The notes beneath the pieces were generated by a model that saw only the letters and a program-made list of their open reading frames with translations, made no database searches and was not told where the DNA came from. A stretch of 64,000 bases of DNA from Megalobrama amblycephala (Eukaryota > Chordata > Actinopteri > Cypriniformes > Xenocyprididae), in contig NC_063063.1 of assembly GCF_018812025.1 (NCBI RefSeq), forward strand, positions 1,604,001 to 1,668,000, written 5' to 3'. The number at the start of each line of letters is the position of its first letter. Position 1 is the first letter of the stretch. Of the stretch, positions 44,748 through 56,203 are shown piece after piece. A program made the translations under genes and the position numbers.

Positions 44748-46540
44748 GACTCGTCCATAGACAGCAATGTAATCAACACTTTCAAGCTCCAGAAAGGTAC
44801 ACTGTTAGCCTGGATAAGTTGAATTTACTTAAAAAAATTGAGGAAACTGGTTGCCCTAAAAAAATTAAGTAATGATTAAGTAATGTGAACTTAATAATTC
44901 GAGTTCATTTAACTTAAAATGTTTTGTAATATTAATTACTTTGTAGTTATTACAACTAGTATATTTAAGTTCAATGTACTAAGCAAGTTAACTTGCCACC
45001 AATCAAAATTCATCCATGCCTCCCATCATGCATTGCTGCATGAATAAATTATGAGCTGAATTGTCTTAGTAATTTTCTTTATTCTCACTATTTAAATTTT
45101 GCTGTTTTTCTGTGACTTTTTAGTAGCTTGTTTTCTAATGTTCAGAGTTGATCTGTTTATCAGAACATGCTGCTTGTCACCGTCGTTGAGATTCACAGGC
45201 TGATTCTTGATGTCTGTGTGTGCCTAAAATATATATATATATATATTTTTTTTTTGTGATAAGGACAACTTTAAAAAAAAAAATTGTATTGTAGAAGTTA
45301 ATCCTCCGCTGTAGAATCACAGTGCTGCTGTAATCAATAATGTAAATCTAACTCAGAGATTGGGCTCTAAATGAGTTTAGTGATTCAGATGAAATAATGA
45401 TTATGTGAAAACATAACAAACATCACCTGATCATCTTTTAACTTTGCTTGTCTGGTTGGTTTTAATACAGTTAAAACTGCCCAAACAAAATCTAATATTA
45501 AAAAGTCAAGGGTCAAGAGCTCAACTAAAACAAACACTGACCCTCGATGATGGTAACTTAAAAATTGTGATTTTCTCCTTTGGTGAAAAACTATAAGGTA
45601 AATGTTAGGAAAAAATGTCTGTAGAACAGCCAAAACAAATGTTCCAACTGCTCATCAACAGCTCCTTGAATTCATACACACCACGACAAAATGGCGTCAT
45701 TACCTGCCGCAAACCAGTGTGAAGGAGGCGTGGCCAGGAGAAAAACTTAATAATTTAAGTGCATTTAACTTACATTTATTAACACATTCAAATACACCCA
45801 CAAATTAGTAGAATATACTTATATTTTATAAGTAATGCAACCAAACTTAAATATTTTAAGTATATTGTAATTATATTTTTTAAGTAAATATAAAATCCGG
45901 GCTAAGAGTGTACTAAAGACATCATTAAAACAGTCATGTGACTGCAGTGGTTCAACCTTAATGTTATGAAGAGACGAGAATACTTTTTGTGCACAAAAAC
46001 AAAACAAAAATAACCACTTTATTCAACAATCTCTTCTCTTCTGTCATTATCTTACGCGGTAACACAGTGAAGCTTCCGTGTTTACGTCCGAATGCTGGCT
46101 CAGTATTGGCCAAAGCTGATCACATGATCAGCACGACGCATGCGTGTGATGCTGACGCAGGAGCCGGCCAATAACGAGTCAGCGTTCTGACGATGAACCT
46201 GGAAGCGCTGGACGTAAACAACGTATGAGAATGACACAGAAGAGATTGTTGAATAAAGTCGTTATTTTTGTTTTGTTTTTGCGCACAAAAAGTATTCTTG
46301 TCTCTTCATAACATTAAGATTGAACCACTGCAGTCACATGACTGTTTTAACGATGTCTTTAGTACCTTTCTGGACCTTGAAAGTGTTGATTATATTGCTG
46401 TCTATGGATGAGTCCTGGATTTCATCAAAAATATCTTAATTTGTGTTCTGAAGATGAACGAAGGTCTTACGGATGTGGAACGACATGAGGGTGAGTAATT
46501 AATGACAGAAATTTCATTTTTGGTGAACTAACCCTTTAAA
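44748..46540. mobile_element. Foldback element interrupted by a TA MITE
   Basis: The right half (45911-46540) is a palindrome ending GTGAACTAACCCTTTAAA. Its outer arm reads CCAGAAAGGTACTAAAGACA on the minus strand. The left half has CCAGAAAGGTA, then the insertion 44800-45910, then TACTAAAGACATCATTAAAA. The left terminus is missing beyond GACTCGTCCATAGACAGC. Confidence 0.88.
44800..45910. mobile_element. TA-flanked MITE inserted in the foldback element
   Basis: The terminal repeats CACTGTTAGCCTGGAT and ATCCGGGCTAAGAGTG are flanked by TA at 44798-44799 and 45911-45912. Removing it restores GGTACTAAAG, as found intact in the opposite arm of the host element. The interior has TTTAAGTAAATA-type words and a short TA tract at 45230-45248. 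Confidence 0.92.
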
Positions 46541-47645
46541 ATAAAGGTTCATCAAGGTTTTTTTTTCCTTTTCTCACAGCAATTAACCCTTTTTGGTTCC
46601 CCAAAGAACATTTCAGTGAACAGTTCCTAAAAGAAACATTTTTTTTTTAAAATCAGTATAAAGAATATTTTAAAAATCTAAACAACCTTTTGCCACTATA
46701 AAGAACCTTTTTGAGGAATGGAAAAGAATCAGAATGTATAATAAAATGTATAGCCTACATTAGCTTTTATGAGGGGAAAAAGAGAAATGTACTTGAGTAC
46801 AAACCCTTTTTGGCTAATGGATCAGCCAGTCTGTTAAATAACAGTTCTGATATGTTTTCTGCTGAAAGTCAACATAAAGTTCTGTGAATGATCATTATCA
46901 CTTATCACCATTAGAAAGTTGTAGTCTGTGGATGTGGTCATATAACAGCTGTTCCTGCATCTTGTGGGACAGCTAGTCAAAAGAGAGGCCAAGACGTTAC
47001 TCCCTCCTCGTTTGTTTATGCATACGTTGACTAAGGAGAGTGCGGCTGGTCATAGGCCGTTGTTTTCTCTCCTCACCGTTATCAATCACTTCAAGGGCTC
47101 CTGAACAGGAAGGCCATTTTCCCATCATCACTCCCTCAGCAAGACCATTACACTCCACATTAATGCAGCCAATGGCCTGACCATTGGCACTGTTCTCTGC
47201 ACCTCACTAGATCTGCTTGTTTCATTCTCCATAAATCACCTTCATTCACTGCCTGGGCTGGATTTCGCAAAACTGTGAAATGATTTTCCATTTTTTTTGT
47301 TCCCAGCATGTTTTTGTTAGTGTAGTTTGGTGCGTGAGCAGTATAACTTCACAGACCAGACCAAACTGTTTTGGTAATGTAAAAAAGATGCAGCTTTTTG
47401 GTATATATTTGATTTTTTTCATGAAATAATTATTACAGGTGAGGATAGGAAATGCAAAAAAAAAAAAAAAAAATTTATATTGTATATACTATTCACCTAT
47501 TTTATACACCATTTTAGAAGTGTAAAAAACACTTTTTTGGTATACCGATATATTTCTTCTGCTTTTTTTTGTTCTATAATTTTATGCATTTTAGCAAAAC
47601 TTTTTTGATCGTTTTTCATCTGCATGAAACAATTCTTACAGGTGG
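46541..47645. other. Gene-free stretch with a single-copy core
   Basis: 46541-46730 is a decayed GGTTCC/AAGAACC repeat. About 46850-47260 is non-repetitive, balanced in composition and free of long open frames. That makes it a candidate for conserved non-coding DNA. The rest is AT-rich. Confidence 0.4.
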
Positions 47646-47669
47646 TATATATATATATATATATATATG
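47646..47669. repeat. (TA)n tract, left part
   Basis: This TA microsatellite directly abuts the hAT-like element. It may be the left portion of one tract split by that insertion. Confidence 0.85.
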
Positions 47670-48647
47670 CAGTGCTTCCCACAGGTTTAAAATATACATG
47701 CGGTGGTAGCCGGGTGAAAAATCCTCCTATTTCCCACGGCACAAAAATGGTCTACTACATGTGACAAACAAATAATGTGTGATTTTTAACAGTATTTTTA
47801 TTTATTGAAATTAATTTTAATTACATATTACATTTAATTACATACTAATATTATGCCTTATTATGCATTGTAAATTATGCAAAATTACAGCATTTAAATG
47901 GTTTACATTTTCCTATGTTTTCCTTGCTGTCATATAGTGTCTCTCAGTGAATGGGACACAGATTTTACTAGTAAAATTTATAAAATGAATAATATATGTG
48001 TCAAATAATGTTCTTAGTTTTTTCTTCCTGTGGGCGAGACTACAATAATTGACTATGAATTAAATGGAAATCAAATTAAATACAATTTATTGTGTAACCA
48101 AAATACCAATAATGCCCAAAAGAAAAAACTTAGCGTGTGACTTTTAATTATAAACAAGCCCGAAATACACCGGGACTCTTATTTTGAAATGTCTGTACTA
48201 TTGCAGGCTGATCCTTCAGATTCTTACAATCGTCTAAAACATTTTATATAAAGGCCATAAAGTAGACTTTGTAATAATTCATCAACTTGAGCATTAGCAA
48301 TCGCTTGGCATAAATGTGTTTTTCATTGATTGAGAATCACTTTGAAGCAGACTGAAGCGCTGTCACGTGAGCTTGTAGAACGCAGAACAGCGCCCCCTTG
48401 TGACTTTGCAACATTCAGCGCCCGTTTGAATGTTAGTGGGAGTAAACAGCTCTGACGCACACATAACGAGCAGGTACGAAACGACTAACGTTAGTTAATC
48501 GATCGCGGATGGTTTCATAATCTTGCGCGGATATAAAAGTATAAGAGGATAAAAATAATAAAAGCGAAAATGTGTCTCCGAATATACTTGGGCGGCCGTT
48601 ATTATGTGGGCGGCCCGCCCAAGTAAAGTCTATGTGTGGGAAGCACT

Positions 48648-48648
<1 letters not shown>
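47670..48648. mobile_element. hAT-like non-autonomous element (CAGTGCTTCCCACA ends)
   Basis: The left end CAGTGCTTCCCACAGGTTTA is mirrored at the right by TATGTGTGGGAAGCACTG. Inner repeats pair (GCGGTGGTAGCC against GGGCGGCCCGCCC-like sequence). Ends of this kind belong to hAT families of fish. The 8-bp duplication cannot be seen because both flanks are TA repeats. It is non-coding. Confidence 0.8.

Positions 48649-48716
<68 letters not shown>
48649..48716. repeat. (AT)n microsatellite
   Basis: An uninterrupted AT tract of about 66 bases abutting the hAT-like element. Confidence 0.95.
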
Positions 48717-48720
<4 letters not shown>

Positions 48721-49289
48721 CTTAGGCTAGCCTGATTTACTTTGGTAAGCCTATTATATATTTTAAAACAGTCGGGATGGTTTTCGCGGGAAATTGCGTA
48801 CATAGCCTATGTCGCTTGCCGGTGCGTGTCTCGTCATATCCGTAATTACAAAAAAGACTCGTGTGTGGGAGTGGCGTAGGTTCGTTGTCGCAACGAGTGA
48901 AAAAGATTGACATGGAGCACGCAAAGTCTCAAACCTTTGAGGAATCACATGTTTAAAAAACGCCGATCAGAGGAGATTTTGCTGGCTAAAAGAGAGCGCG
49001 ACTTACGGGTTGTATAAGAGCTCTTATAAAACCAGAATCAACACTGGCTCGGCTTTTCGGAGAACTGATTTGAAATATTGAAAAAGCGATGCAGAGATCG
49101 CGTTTTTATCACTCAACAGGTGAGTAAACCGTTTTATTTTAAAGCATTTTTTATTGTGAAGGGTCATTTCATTATAGTTGTTGTAGTGCTGTGCTGGAAT
49201 TTATTTTTTAAGGAAGTACCGTGTCTATTAATGTGTATAGTTACAGTAAGTCAGCTTGAGATCAGTTCCATCTAATCTGGTTATATCTC
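48717..49289. other. Gene-free stretch
   Basis: This contains a GC-richer patch (48770-49100) with no identifiable exon. Confidence 0.4.
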
Positions 49290-50257
49290 TTAAAGGTGCC
49301 ATAGAATGCTTTTTCTCAAGATGTAATATAAGTCTAAGGTGTCCCCTGAATGTGTCTGTGAAGTTTCAGCTCAAAATACCCTATAGATTTTTTTTAATTA
49401 ATTTTTTTAACTGCCTATTTTGGGGCATCATTAAATATGCGCCGATTCAGCGCGCGTCCCCTTTAAATCCTTGCGCTCCCCGCCCCCAAGCTCGCAACTC
49501 TCTATAATACATTGCATAAACAAAGTTCACACAGCTAATATAACCTTCGAAATGGATCTTTACACAGTGTTCGTCATGCAGCATACCCGATTATGTAAGT
49601 ACAGTATTTATTTGGATGTTTACATTTGATTCTGAATGAATTTATAGTGCTCCGTGGCTAAAGCTAACATTACGTGCTGTTGGAGAGATTTATAAAGAAT
49701 GAAGTTGTGTTTATGAATTATACAGACTGCAAGTGTTTAATAATGAAAATAGCGACGGCTCTCGTCTCCGTGAATACAGTAAGAAACGATGGTAACTTTA
49801 ACCACATTTAACAGTACATTAGCAACATGCTAACGAAACATTTAGAAAGACAATTTACAAATATCACTAAAAATATCATGTAATCATGGATCATGTCAGT
49901 TATTATCACTCCATCTGCCATTTTTTGCTGTTGTTCTTGCTTGCTTACCTAGTCTGATGATTCAGCTGTGCACAGATCCAGATGTTAATACTGGCTGCCC
50001 TTGTCTAATGCCTTGAACATGAGCTGGCATATGCAAATATTGGGGGCGTACATATTAATGATCCCGACTGTTGCGTAACAGTCAGTGTTATGTTGAGATT
50101 CGCCTGTTCTTCAGAGGTCTTTTAAACAAATGAGATTTACATAAGAAGGAGGAAACAATGGAGTTTGAGACTCAATGTATGTCATTTCCATGTACTGAAC
50201 TCTTGTTATTTAACTATGCCAAGATAAATTCAATTTTCAATTCTATGGCACCTTTAA
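49290..50257. mobile_element. TTAA-flanked element with splice-donor-bearing segments (copy B)
   Basis: It opens TTAAAGGTGCCATAGAATGC and closes TTCTATGGCACCTTTAA. This is the homologue of 19002-19942 in opposite orientation. On the plus strand at 49552-49597, ATGGATCTTTAC begins the same short frame (MDLYTVFVMQHTRL) running into GTAAGT. Confidence 0.88.
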
Positions 50258-50510
50258 GCCTAGTAGTGAATGTTTTATGAGTATGATAACCATATTCATC
50301 CACACAGTCATGCAGAGCCAAAGCACAACCTAAACAATGTTTTTCCGCAAAATGCAGTCAGATTTTTTTTTTTTTTTTTAACCGGCCAAAAGTTACATAG
50401 TGTACCTTTTAAGATACAAATTAACTACTAAGACAAGAGGTGGTCATGTAAAACTAGAACCAAAAGCAGAAAGTACTATAAATGTATTAGGTTAGGCTTT
50501 TTAGAAGATA

Positions 50511-51038
50511 CACTGCCCTCCAAAAGTTTGGAAACACCCTAGAAAAGTGGGGTTTTGGACAATATTGGCATGAATCCTTTTTAATTTGTGATAATTTTGC
50601 ACTGATAAGGGACAACACAAACTACAAAAACATATTTTATTACATAAACAGTTTATACATAGAAAAAACTTACAGTTCGATTCATCAAAATATCCAGCAT
50701 TAGCAGCTATCTGACCTAAACTGGGCTCTGATTGGTTCATTGTATTCTAAACTTAATTGGCAATCAATTATTGAAGCTATTAAGGTGTGCTGACCCAAAA
50801 ATCTTTTACAAACCCGGGCCAAGTTTAAACCAGTAACCAGCATCACAGCTGGCAAAGGGGCATGTCTGACTTTGACATGTATATAATGCCATTATTATGT
50901 AATCAAAATGAAAATTATTATTGCTGGTCTTCAATGATAATGTCAAGTTACTGTAATGTATTTGCACCAAAAAAATAAGGATTTATGCTGATATCGTCCA
51001 AAACCACACTTTGCCAGGGTTGTTTTTGGAGGGCAGTG
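50511..51038. mobile_element. Tc1/mariner-type MITE (CACTGCCCTCCAAAA ends)
   Basis: The left end CACTGCCCTCCAAAAGTTTG and right end TTTTTGGAGGGCAGTG are flanked by TA on both sides. TTTTGGACAATATTGGCATGAA and the inverse TATCGTCCAAAACC pair inside. It is non-coding. Confidence 0.9.
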
Positions 51039-51074
51039 TACATTTAAATTAAAACGTCTCAGAATTTACTGCAA

Positions 51075-51475
51075 AGTGTATTTTATGAGAAAAAAAGTCA
51101 TTGTAATTTAATGAATTTGTTCTCGTAATTTAACGACTGTTTTCTCATAATTTAATGACTTTATTCTCAACATTTTATCTCAACTTTTTTCTTGAAATTT
51201 AACGACATTTTTCTCATAATTTAATGAATTTATTCTCGTAATTTAATGACTTTTTTCTCATAATTTAATGACTTTATTCTCAACATTTTATCTCGACTTT
51301 TTTCTTGAAATTTAACGACATTTTTCTCATAATTTAACGAATTTGTTCTCGTAATTTAATGACTTTTTTCTCATAATTTAATGACTTTATTTTCAACATT
51401 TTATCTCAACTTTTTTCTTGAAATTTAACGAGATTTTTCTCGAAATTTAACAACTTTAATCTCGAGATGGTTTTA
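51075..51475. repeat. 113-bp tandem repeat
   Basis: Three-plus copies of a block built from TTCTCATAATTTAATGACTT and CATTTTATCTCAACTTTTTT. The word CATTTTATCTC starts at 51171, 51284 and 51397, an exact 113-bp period. Each block contains smaller ~20-bp echoes (TTCTCGTAATTTAATGA). Confidence 0.93.
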
Positions 51476-52261
51476 TTTTTTTATTATTGCTTGGCCCTAA
51501 TCCTCTTCCGTACATTTTACATTTTTATATAACACTAAAAGTTTAATCTTTGACCTCAGATTTTAATATAAAGTTGCTGTGCACTGAATTTTCAAAGTCT
51601 AGTGAGTAATTTAATTTAAAATAAGATATAATTATGGGATTGTTTTGCTGAAGTTTTCTTTGGTGACTCATCGTAAAACATTAATAAAGAAAACCATCTT
51701 AGCACTCCAGGTATCAGATACAGAACTTTTTTTTTTTCTTTTTTTTTTTCTCAGGGCTCAACAATTACCACAATATCTTGTTTTACCTGAATCATTTCAC
51801 TATTATCCTATGGGTATGTGATATTGCTGCAGGCCTTTGCTGATTTCCAGGAATTATTGTGAGACCCTTGGATGAACTCTCTGCATCGAATCATTGAAAA
51901 ATATGAGTGCGCAGTGGCGACTGCTGCGTTTGTCATTAAGCTGAAAGGTGCCTCAGATTCAGTGCGGTTATACTGCATGTTCCTGTTCCCTTGTGTCAAG
52001 AATCCATTCAAGGTTTAAACTCCAGATAAAATCACTTTTCTCGGTAGCTGATCTCTTAATTAAAGAGAAACCATAGAAAATCAGAAAGGGATTTTCACAA
52101 TTGACTTATCAATTAATCTGATCGTCAGTACATTCATCCACAATCTATGGACAACTCGGCTTCACCTCCACATCGACATTTAAAGGGTTTTTTCTATTAA
52201 ATTTTTTTTATATCTAAATAATGGTACTTTTAAAAAATGTTTAATGTTGTGCATAAAAACT

Positions 52262-52262
<1 letters not shown>
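51476..52262. other. Gene-free stretch
   Basis: I see no repeat or exon that I can support. It has poly-T tracts near 51729-51750. Confidence 0.4.
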
Positions 52263-52293
<31 letters not shown>

Positions 52294-53407
52294 AAGAAAA
52301 ACATAGATAGATAGAAAAAACTAGATAGATGGATGGATGGATAGATGGACGATAGATGGATAAATAGACGGAAGGATGGATGGACAGACAGATGGATAGA
52401 TGGATAGACAGACGGATGGATGAACGGACGGACAGACAGACAGATGGACGGAAGGATAGATAGATGGATGAACAGAAGGATAGATAGACGGATGAACGGA
52501 TGGATAGATGGACGGATGAACGGAAGGATGGACGGATAGATGGACAGACAAATAGATGGATAGATAGATGATAGATGGATGGATGGATGATAGATAGATG
52601 ATAGATGGATGGACGGATAGATGGATGGATGGATGGATGATAGATGGATGGATGGATGGATGGATGGATGGATAGATAGATGATAGATGGATGGACGGAT
52701 AGATGATAGATGGATAGATGGATGGACGGATAGATGGATGGATAGATAGTTGATAGATGGATGGATGGATGGATGGATGGATGGATAGATGGATGGACGG
52801 ATAGATGGATAGATGGATGGATGGATGGATGGATGATAGATGGATGGATGGATGGATGGATGGATGGATAGATGGATGGACGGATAGATGGATAGATGGA
52901 TGGATGGATGGATGGATGATAGATGGATGGATGGATGGATAGATAGATGATAGATGGATAGATGGATGGACGGATAGATGGATGGATAGATAGATGATAG
53001 ATGGATGGATGGATGGATGGATGGATAGATAGATGATAGATGGATGGATAGATGGATGGACGGATAGATGGATAGATAGATGATAGATGGATAGATGGAT
53101 GGATGGATAGATGGATAGATGGATGGATGGATGGATAGATAGATAGATGATAGATGGATAGATGGATAGATGGATGGATGGATGGATGGATAGATGATAG
53201 ATGGATGGACGGATAGATGGATAGATGGATGGATGGATGGATGGATGGATAGATAGATGATAGATGGATAGATGGATGGATGGATAGATGGATGGATGGA
53301 TGGATAGATGGACAATAGATAGATAGATAGATAGATAGACGGATGATGGACGATGGATAGATAGATAGATAGATAGATAGATGGATGGATGGATGGATAG
53401 ATGGACA

Positions 53408-53444
<37 letters not shown>

Positions 53445-53493
53445 CGGATAGACGGATGGATGGACGATGATAGATAGATAGATAGATAGATGA

Positions 53494-53555
<62 letters not shown>

Positions 53556-53622
53556 GGATGGATGGATAGATGGACGATAGATGGATAGATGGATAGATAG
53601 ATAGATAGATAGATAGACAAAA
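52263..53622. repeat. GATA/GGAT tetranucleotide satellite, ~1.36 kb
   Basis: Interleaved runs of GATA and GGAT with scattered GACG and GACA variants. The middle section has a loose supra-period (GATGATAGATGGAT punctuating GGAT runs). On the minus strand all three frames stay open for about 460 codons of Tyr-Leu-Ser-Ile and His-Pro-Ser-Ile repeats. That is a property of the repeat, not a protein gene. Confidence 0.97.
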
Positions 53623-53642
53623 AGGTAGACATTTATTTTTAC

Positions 53643-53814
53643 ATCTATCATCTAGACGTTCAGCACTGCTCTTCTCCCTCATCCTCTTTTTCTCCACCTG
53701 CTCTTTCTCACTTTCCTCAATGAAGTATTTGAATCGCAGGCCATCACAAGCAAAGCTCCAGCCAGCAGATGTGAAGCTGATCAGACGTTTGGGCAGAGCT
53801 GATGTAGCCTGTTG
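53643..53814 (-). other. Exon-like open stretch of unknown identity
   Basis: On the minus strand, just after an in-frame TAG (53815-53817), about 57 codons read like real protein: [19 protein letters not shown], then [20 protein letters not shown], then a charged tail to ERLDD. A possible acceptor (AGCAACAG) is at the upstream edge and a weak donor (GAT|GTAAAA) at the lower edge, beyond which the GATA satellite begins. I do not recognise the protein. It could be one internal exon of an unidentified minus-strand gene, a gene relic, or chance. Confidence 0.3.
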
Positions 53815-53822
53815 CTATTCCC

Positions 53823-55087
53823 ATTCAGCGGCTCTGTGAAATACAGCCACAGCAGATGAATAGAAAGGCAGCAGTTGATATATTTGATCATCGTTACTTT
53901 TCGAGATTCCCCAGACATTGGGGTCGGCTTCCCAAAGACTGAGTCAGTAATTTATTTGTCTGGGGATGGATAACATTCCAGTTCTTCATTTCCATATGTG
54001 GATGTTTTTTACTTTTCCTTCTCGATAAACATCTAACGTTCATGCATGGAGGACGTTTCCTTTTCTTTCACGTCTCGTGTTCTCCTTGAATGCCTATATG
54101 GCTGCGTTGGGTTGTGTGTGCGAAACTATGAAGTGTACTTCTTCAGTAAGATCAGTGATTGTTTAAACTTCATCAGAGCGATGACAATGTTTGTGCAACG
54201 GCCATCAGTCAAGTGCACAGGTCCAGTAAGTCGTCCATCTTCCCACCCTAAGCACAGACTGCTTTATTTCATCATGAAATTTTTATGTGCAGAAAAATAA
54301 CAAGATGGAAACCTGAGCACTGTGATTTTTTTTTGTTTCAAGGGAGGTATTTAAACAAAAGGCTTCTGTTGTTACTAAATCAATGTTAATTTGCGACTTG
54401 GCAAATGTTGGGTCGGAGGAAGCTTGTGGTTGAAGGAGATTTCTTTCACATAGCTATCTTGTGGCCCAAAATTCTATACTTACACTCAATACGACCTTGT
54501 AGATATGAGAGGAAACCAAAAAGACGTACGTCATGGCATCTCGAGAGGTAGGTATTATTAGATCGTGTTTCAAAGCTAACATTGAAGCACAGCTACACCT
54601 TTGTCCAGACATCATAACATCCGATGGTCCCTTCTGAACCTGGAGGAACTGCTAAAGATTACACGAGTCCCGCTGCCAAAGAAGTGTAGACAATACTGTG
54701 AAACTCTAGAACACCGTTACAAAAATAATAACAATAAAATGAAATAATGAACTACAAAATCCTGACCACAGGCAGTCATAAATACAGTGTTGTTCCAAGA
54801 CTTACACCACATGGACAGCTTTTGGTGCAGTGGAGACTTGCCCAGTTTATCAAAGGGAGATATCTGAACCAGATGAGGAATCTGAGCCTCAAGTTAACAG
54901 CTGAGACTGGGGTTAGCATGCTTTCATCAGCTGGTACGGTTGAGGATATATTTGGGTAGCTGAAAAGAGCCTCTAAATAACGGCTGATTAAAGAATTATC
55001 ACAATTGAACTGAAGATGAGTTAGTGGGTGGGATATATTAGGCAGCAAGTGAACATTTTGTCCTCAAAGTTGATGTGTGAAGGAAAA
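53823..55087. other. Gene-free stretch
   Basis: Around 54780-54960 a plus-strand frame (HGQLLVQWRLAQFI and following) is open for 70 codons but matches nothing I know. It lies just upstream of the Tc1-like relic and may belong to another decayed element. Confidence 0.35.
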
Positions 55088-55790
55088 ATGGGCAAGTGTA
55101 AGGATTTGAGCGAGTTTAACAAGAACCAAATTGTGATGGCTAGAGACTGGGTCAGAGCATCTCCAAAACTGCAGCTCTTGTGGGGTGTTCCCGGTCTGCG
55201 GTGGTCAGTATCTATCAAAAGTGCTCCAAGGAAGGAACAGTGGTTAACCCGGAGACAGGGTCAAGGGTGGACAAGTGAAGGCTGGTCCATGTGGTCAGAT
55301 CCAACAGACGAGCTACTATAGCTCAGATTGCTCAAGAAGATAATGTTGGTTCTGATAGAAAGGTGTCAGAATACACAGTGCATCACAGTTTGTTGCATAT
55401 GGAGCTGCATAGCTGCAGACTAGTCAGGGTGCCCATGCTGACCCCTGTCCACCGCCGAAAGAGCCAACAGTGGACACGTGAGCATCAGAACTGGACCACG
55501 GAGCAATGGAAGAAGGTGGCCTGGTCTGATGAATCACGTTTTCTTCTACATCACGTGGATGGCCGGGTGCGTGTGCTTCTCTTACCTGGGGAACACATGG
55601 CACCAGGATGCACTGTGAGAGGAAGGCAAGCCGGCGGAGGCAGTGTGATGCTTGTTGGGAAACCTTGAGTCCTGCCATCCATGTGGATGTTACCTTGACA
55701 CGTACCACCTACCTTAGCATTGTTGCAGACCATGTACACCTTTTATTTGACAAAGATGGTGATCCAGGAACATGTTGTACTTGGTGAAAT
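55088..55790 (+). pseudogene. Tc1-like transposase relic, 3' truncated
   Basis: This was a DDE transposase of another fish Tc1 lineage. The frame starts MGKCKDLSEFNKNQIVMARD at 55088, shifts near 55170 and 55290, and continues VRSNRRATIAQIAQ, MLTPVHRRKSQQW, WKKVAWSDESRFLLHHVDGR (first catalytic aspartate) and GGGSVML. Later fragments read like HVDVTLT and VADHV in another frame. The region with the second aspartate and the glutamate is not recognisable, and no inverted terminal repeats were found. Confidence 0.85.
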
Positions 55791-56203
55791 CATGTTCACC
55801 TTACTATCCCATGAGGCTAAGGGAGAGGATCTGTGAATGGAGTTGAAGCAACGCAACTGATGTAGTAGGTCACATGACAATGACAACATGGCGGATGTAC
55901 TACATTCGAATTTCGTGCATACTAACTACACACAATTAAGCTATATAGAACATACTTTTTTAACGGTCCAACAGTAAGTTTTAAACCAAATGTAGTACCT
56001 ACTATACAGTAAGGCTGGGCAAAAAAATGTATTTTTCGATTAATCGTTTTTTACAACGTGGTCGATTCCATATTGATTCTCTCCTTGCCCTTAAACTGAC
56101 AAATTCACACAATAATGCCTGCATTGGTGAGTATCCTAGTAAACATAGTTGGTTATGACGTAAGTGAATGTAAACAGTAGAGAAAGACAACGCATGTGTA
56201 TCA

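Noticed and set aside
52241..53697. Three overlapping ~460-codon minus-strand frames of Ser-Ile-Tyr-Leu/His-Pro repeats
   Set aside because: They are translations of the GATA/GGAT satellite in all three phases. The coding appearance comes from a stop-free four-base repeat.
54747..54959. 70-codon plus-strand frame upstream of the second Tc1 relic
   Set aside because: It matches no family I know and is short. It may be part of another decayed element, but this cannot be supported.
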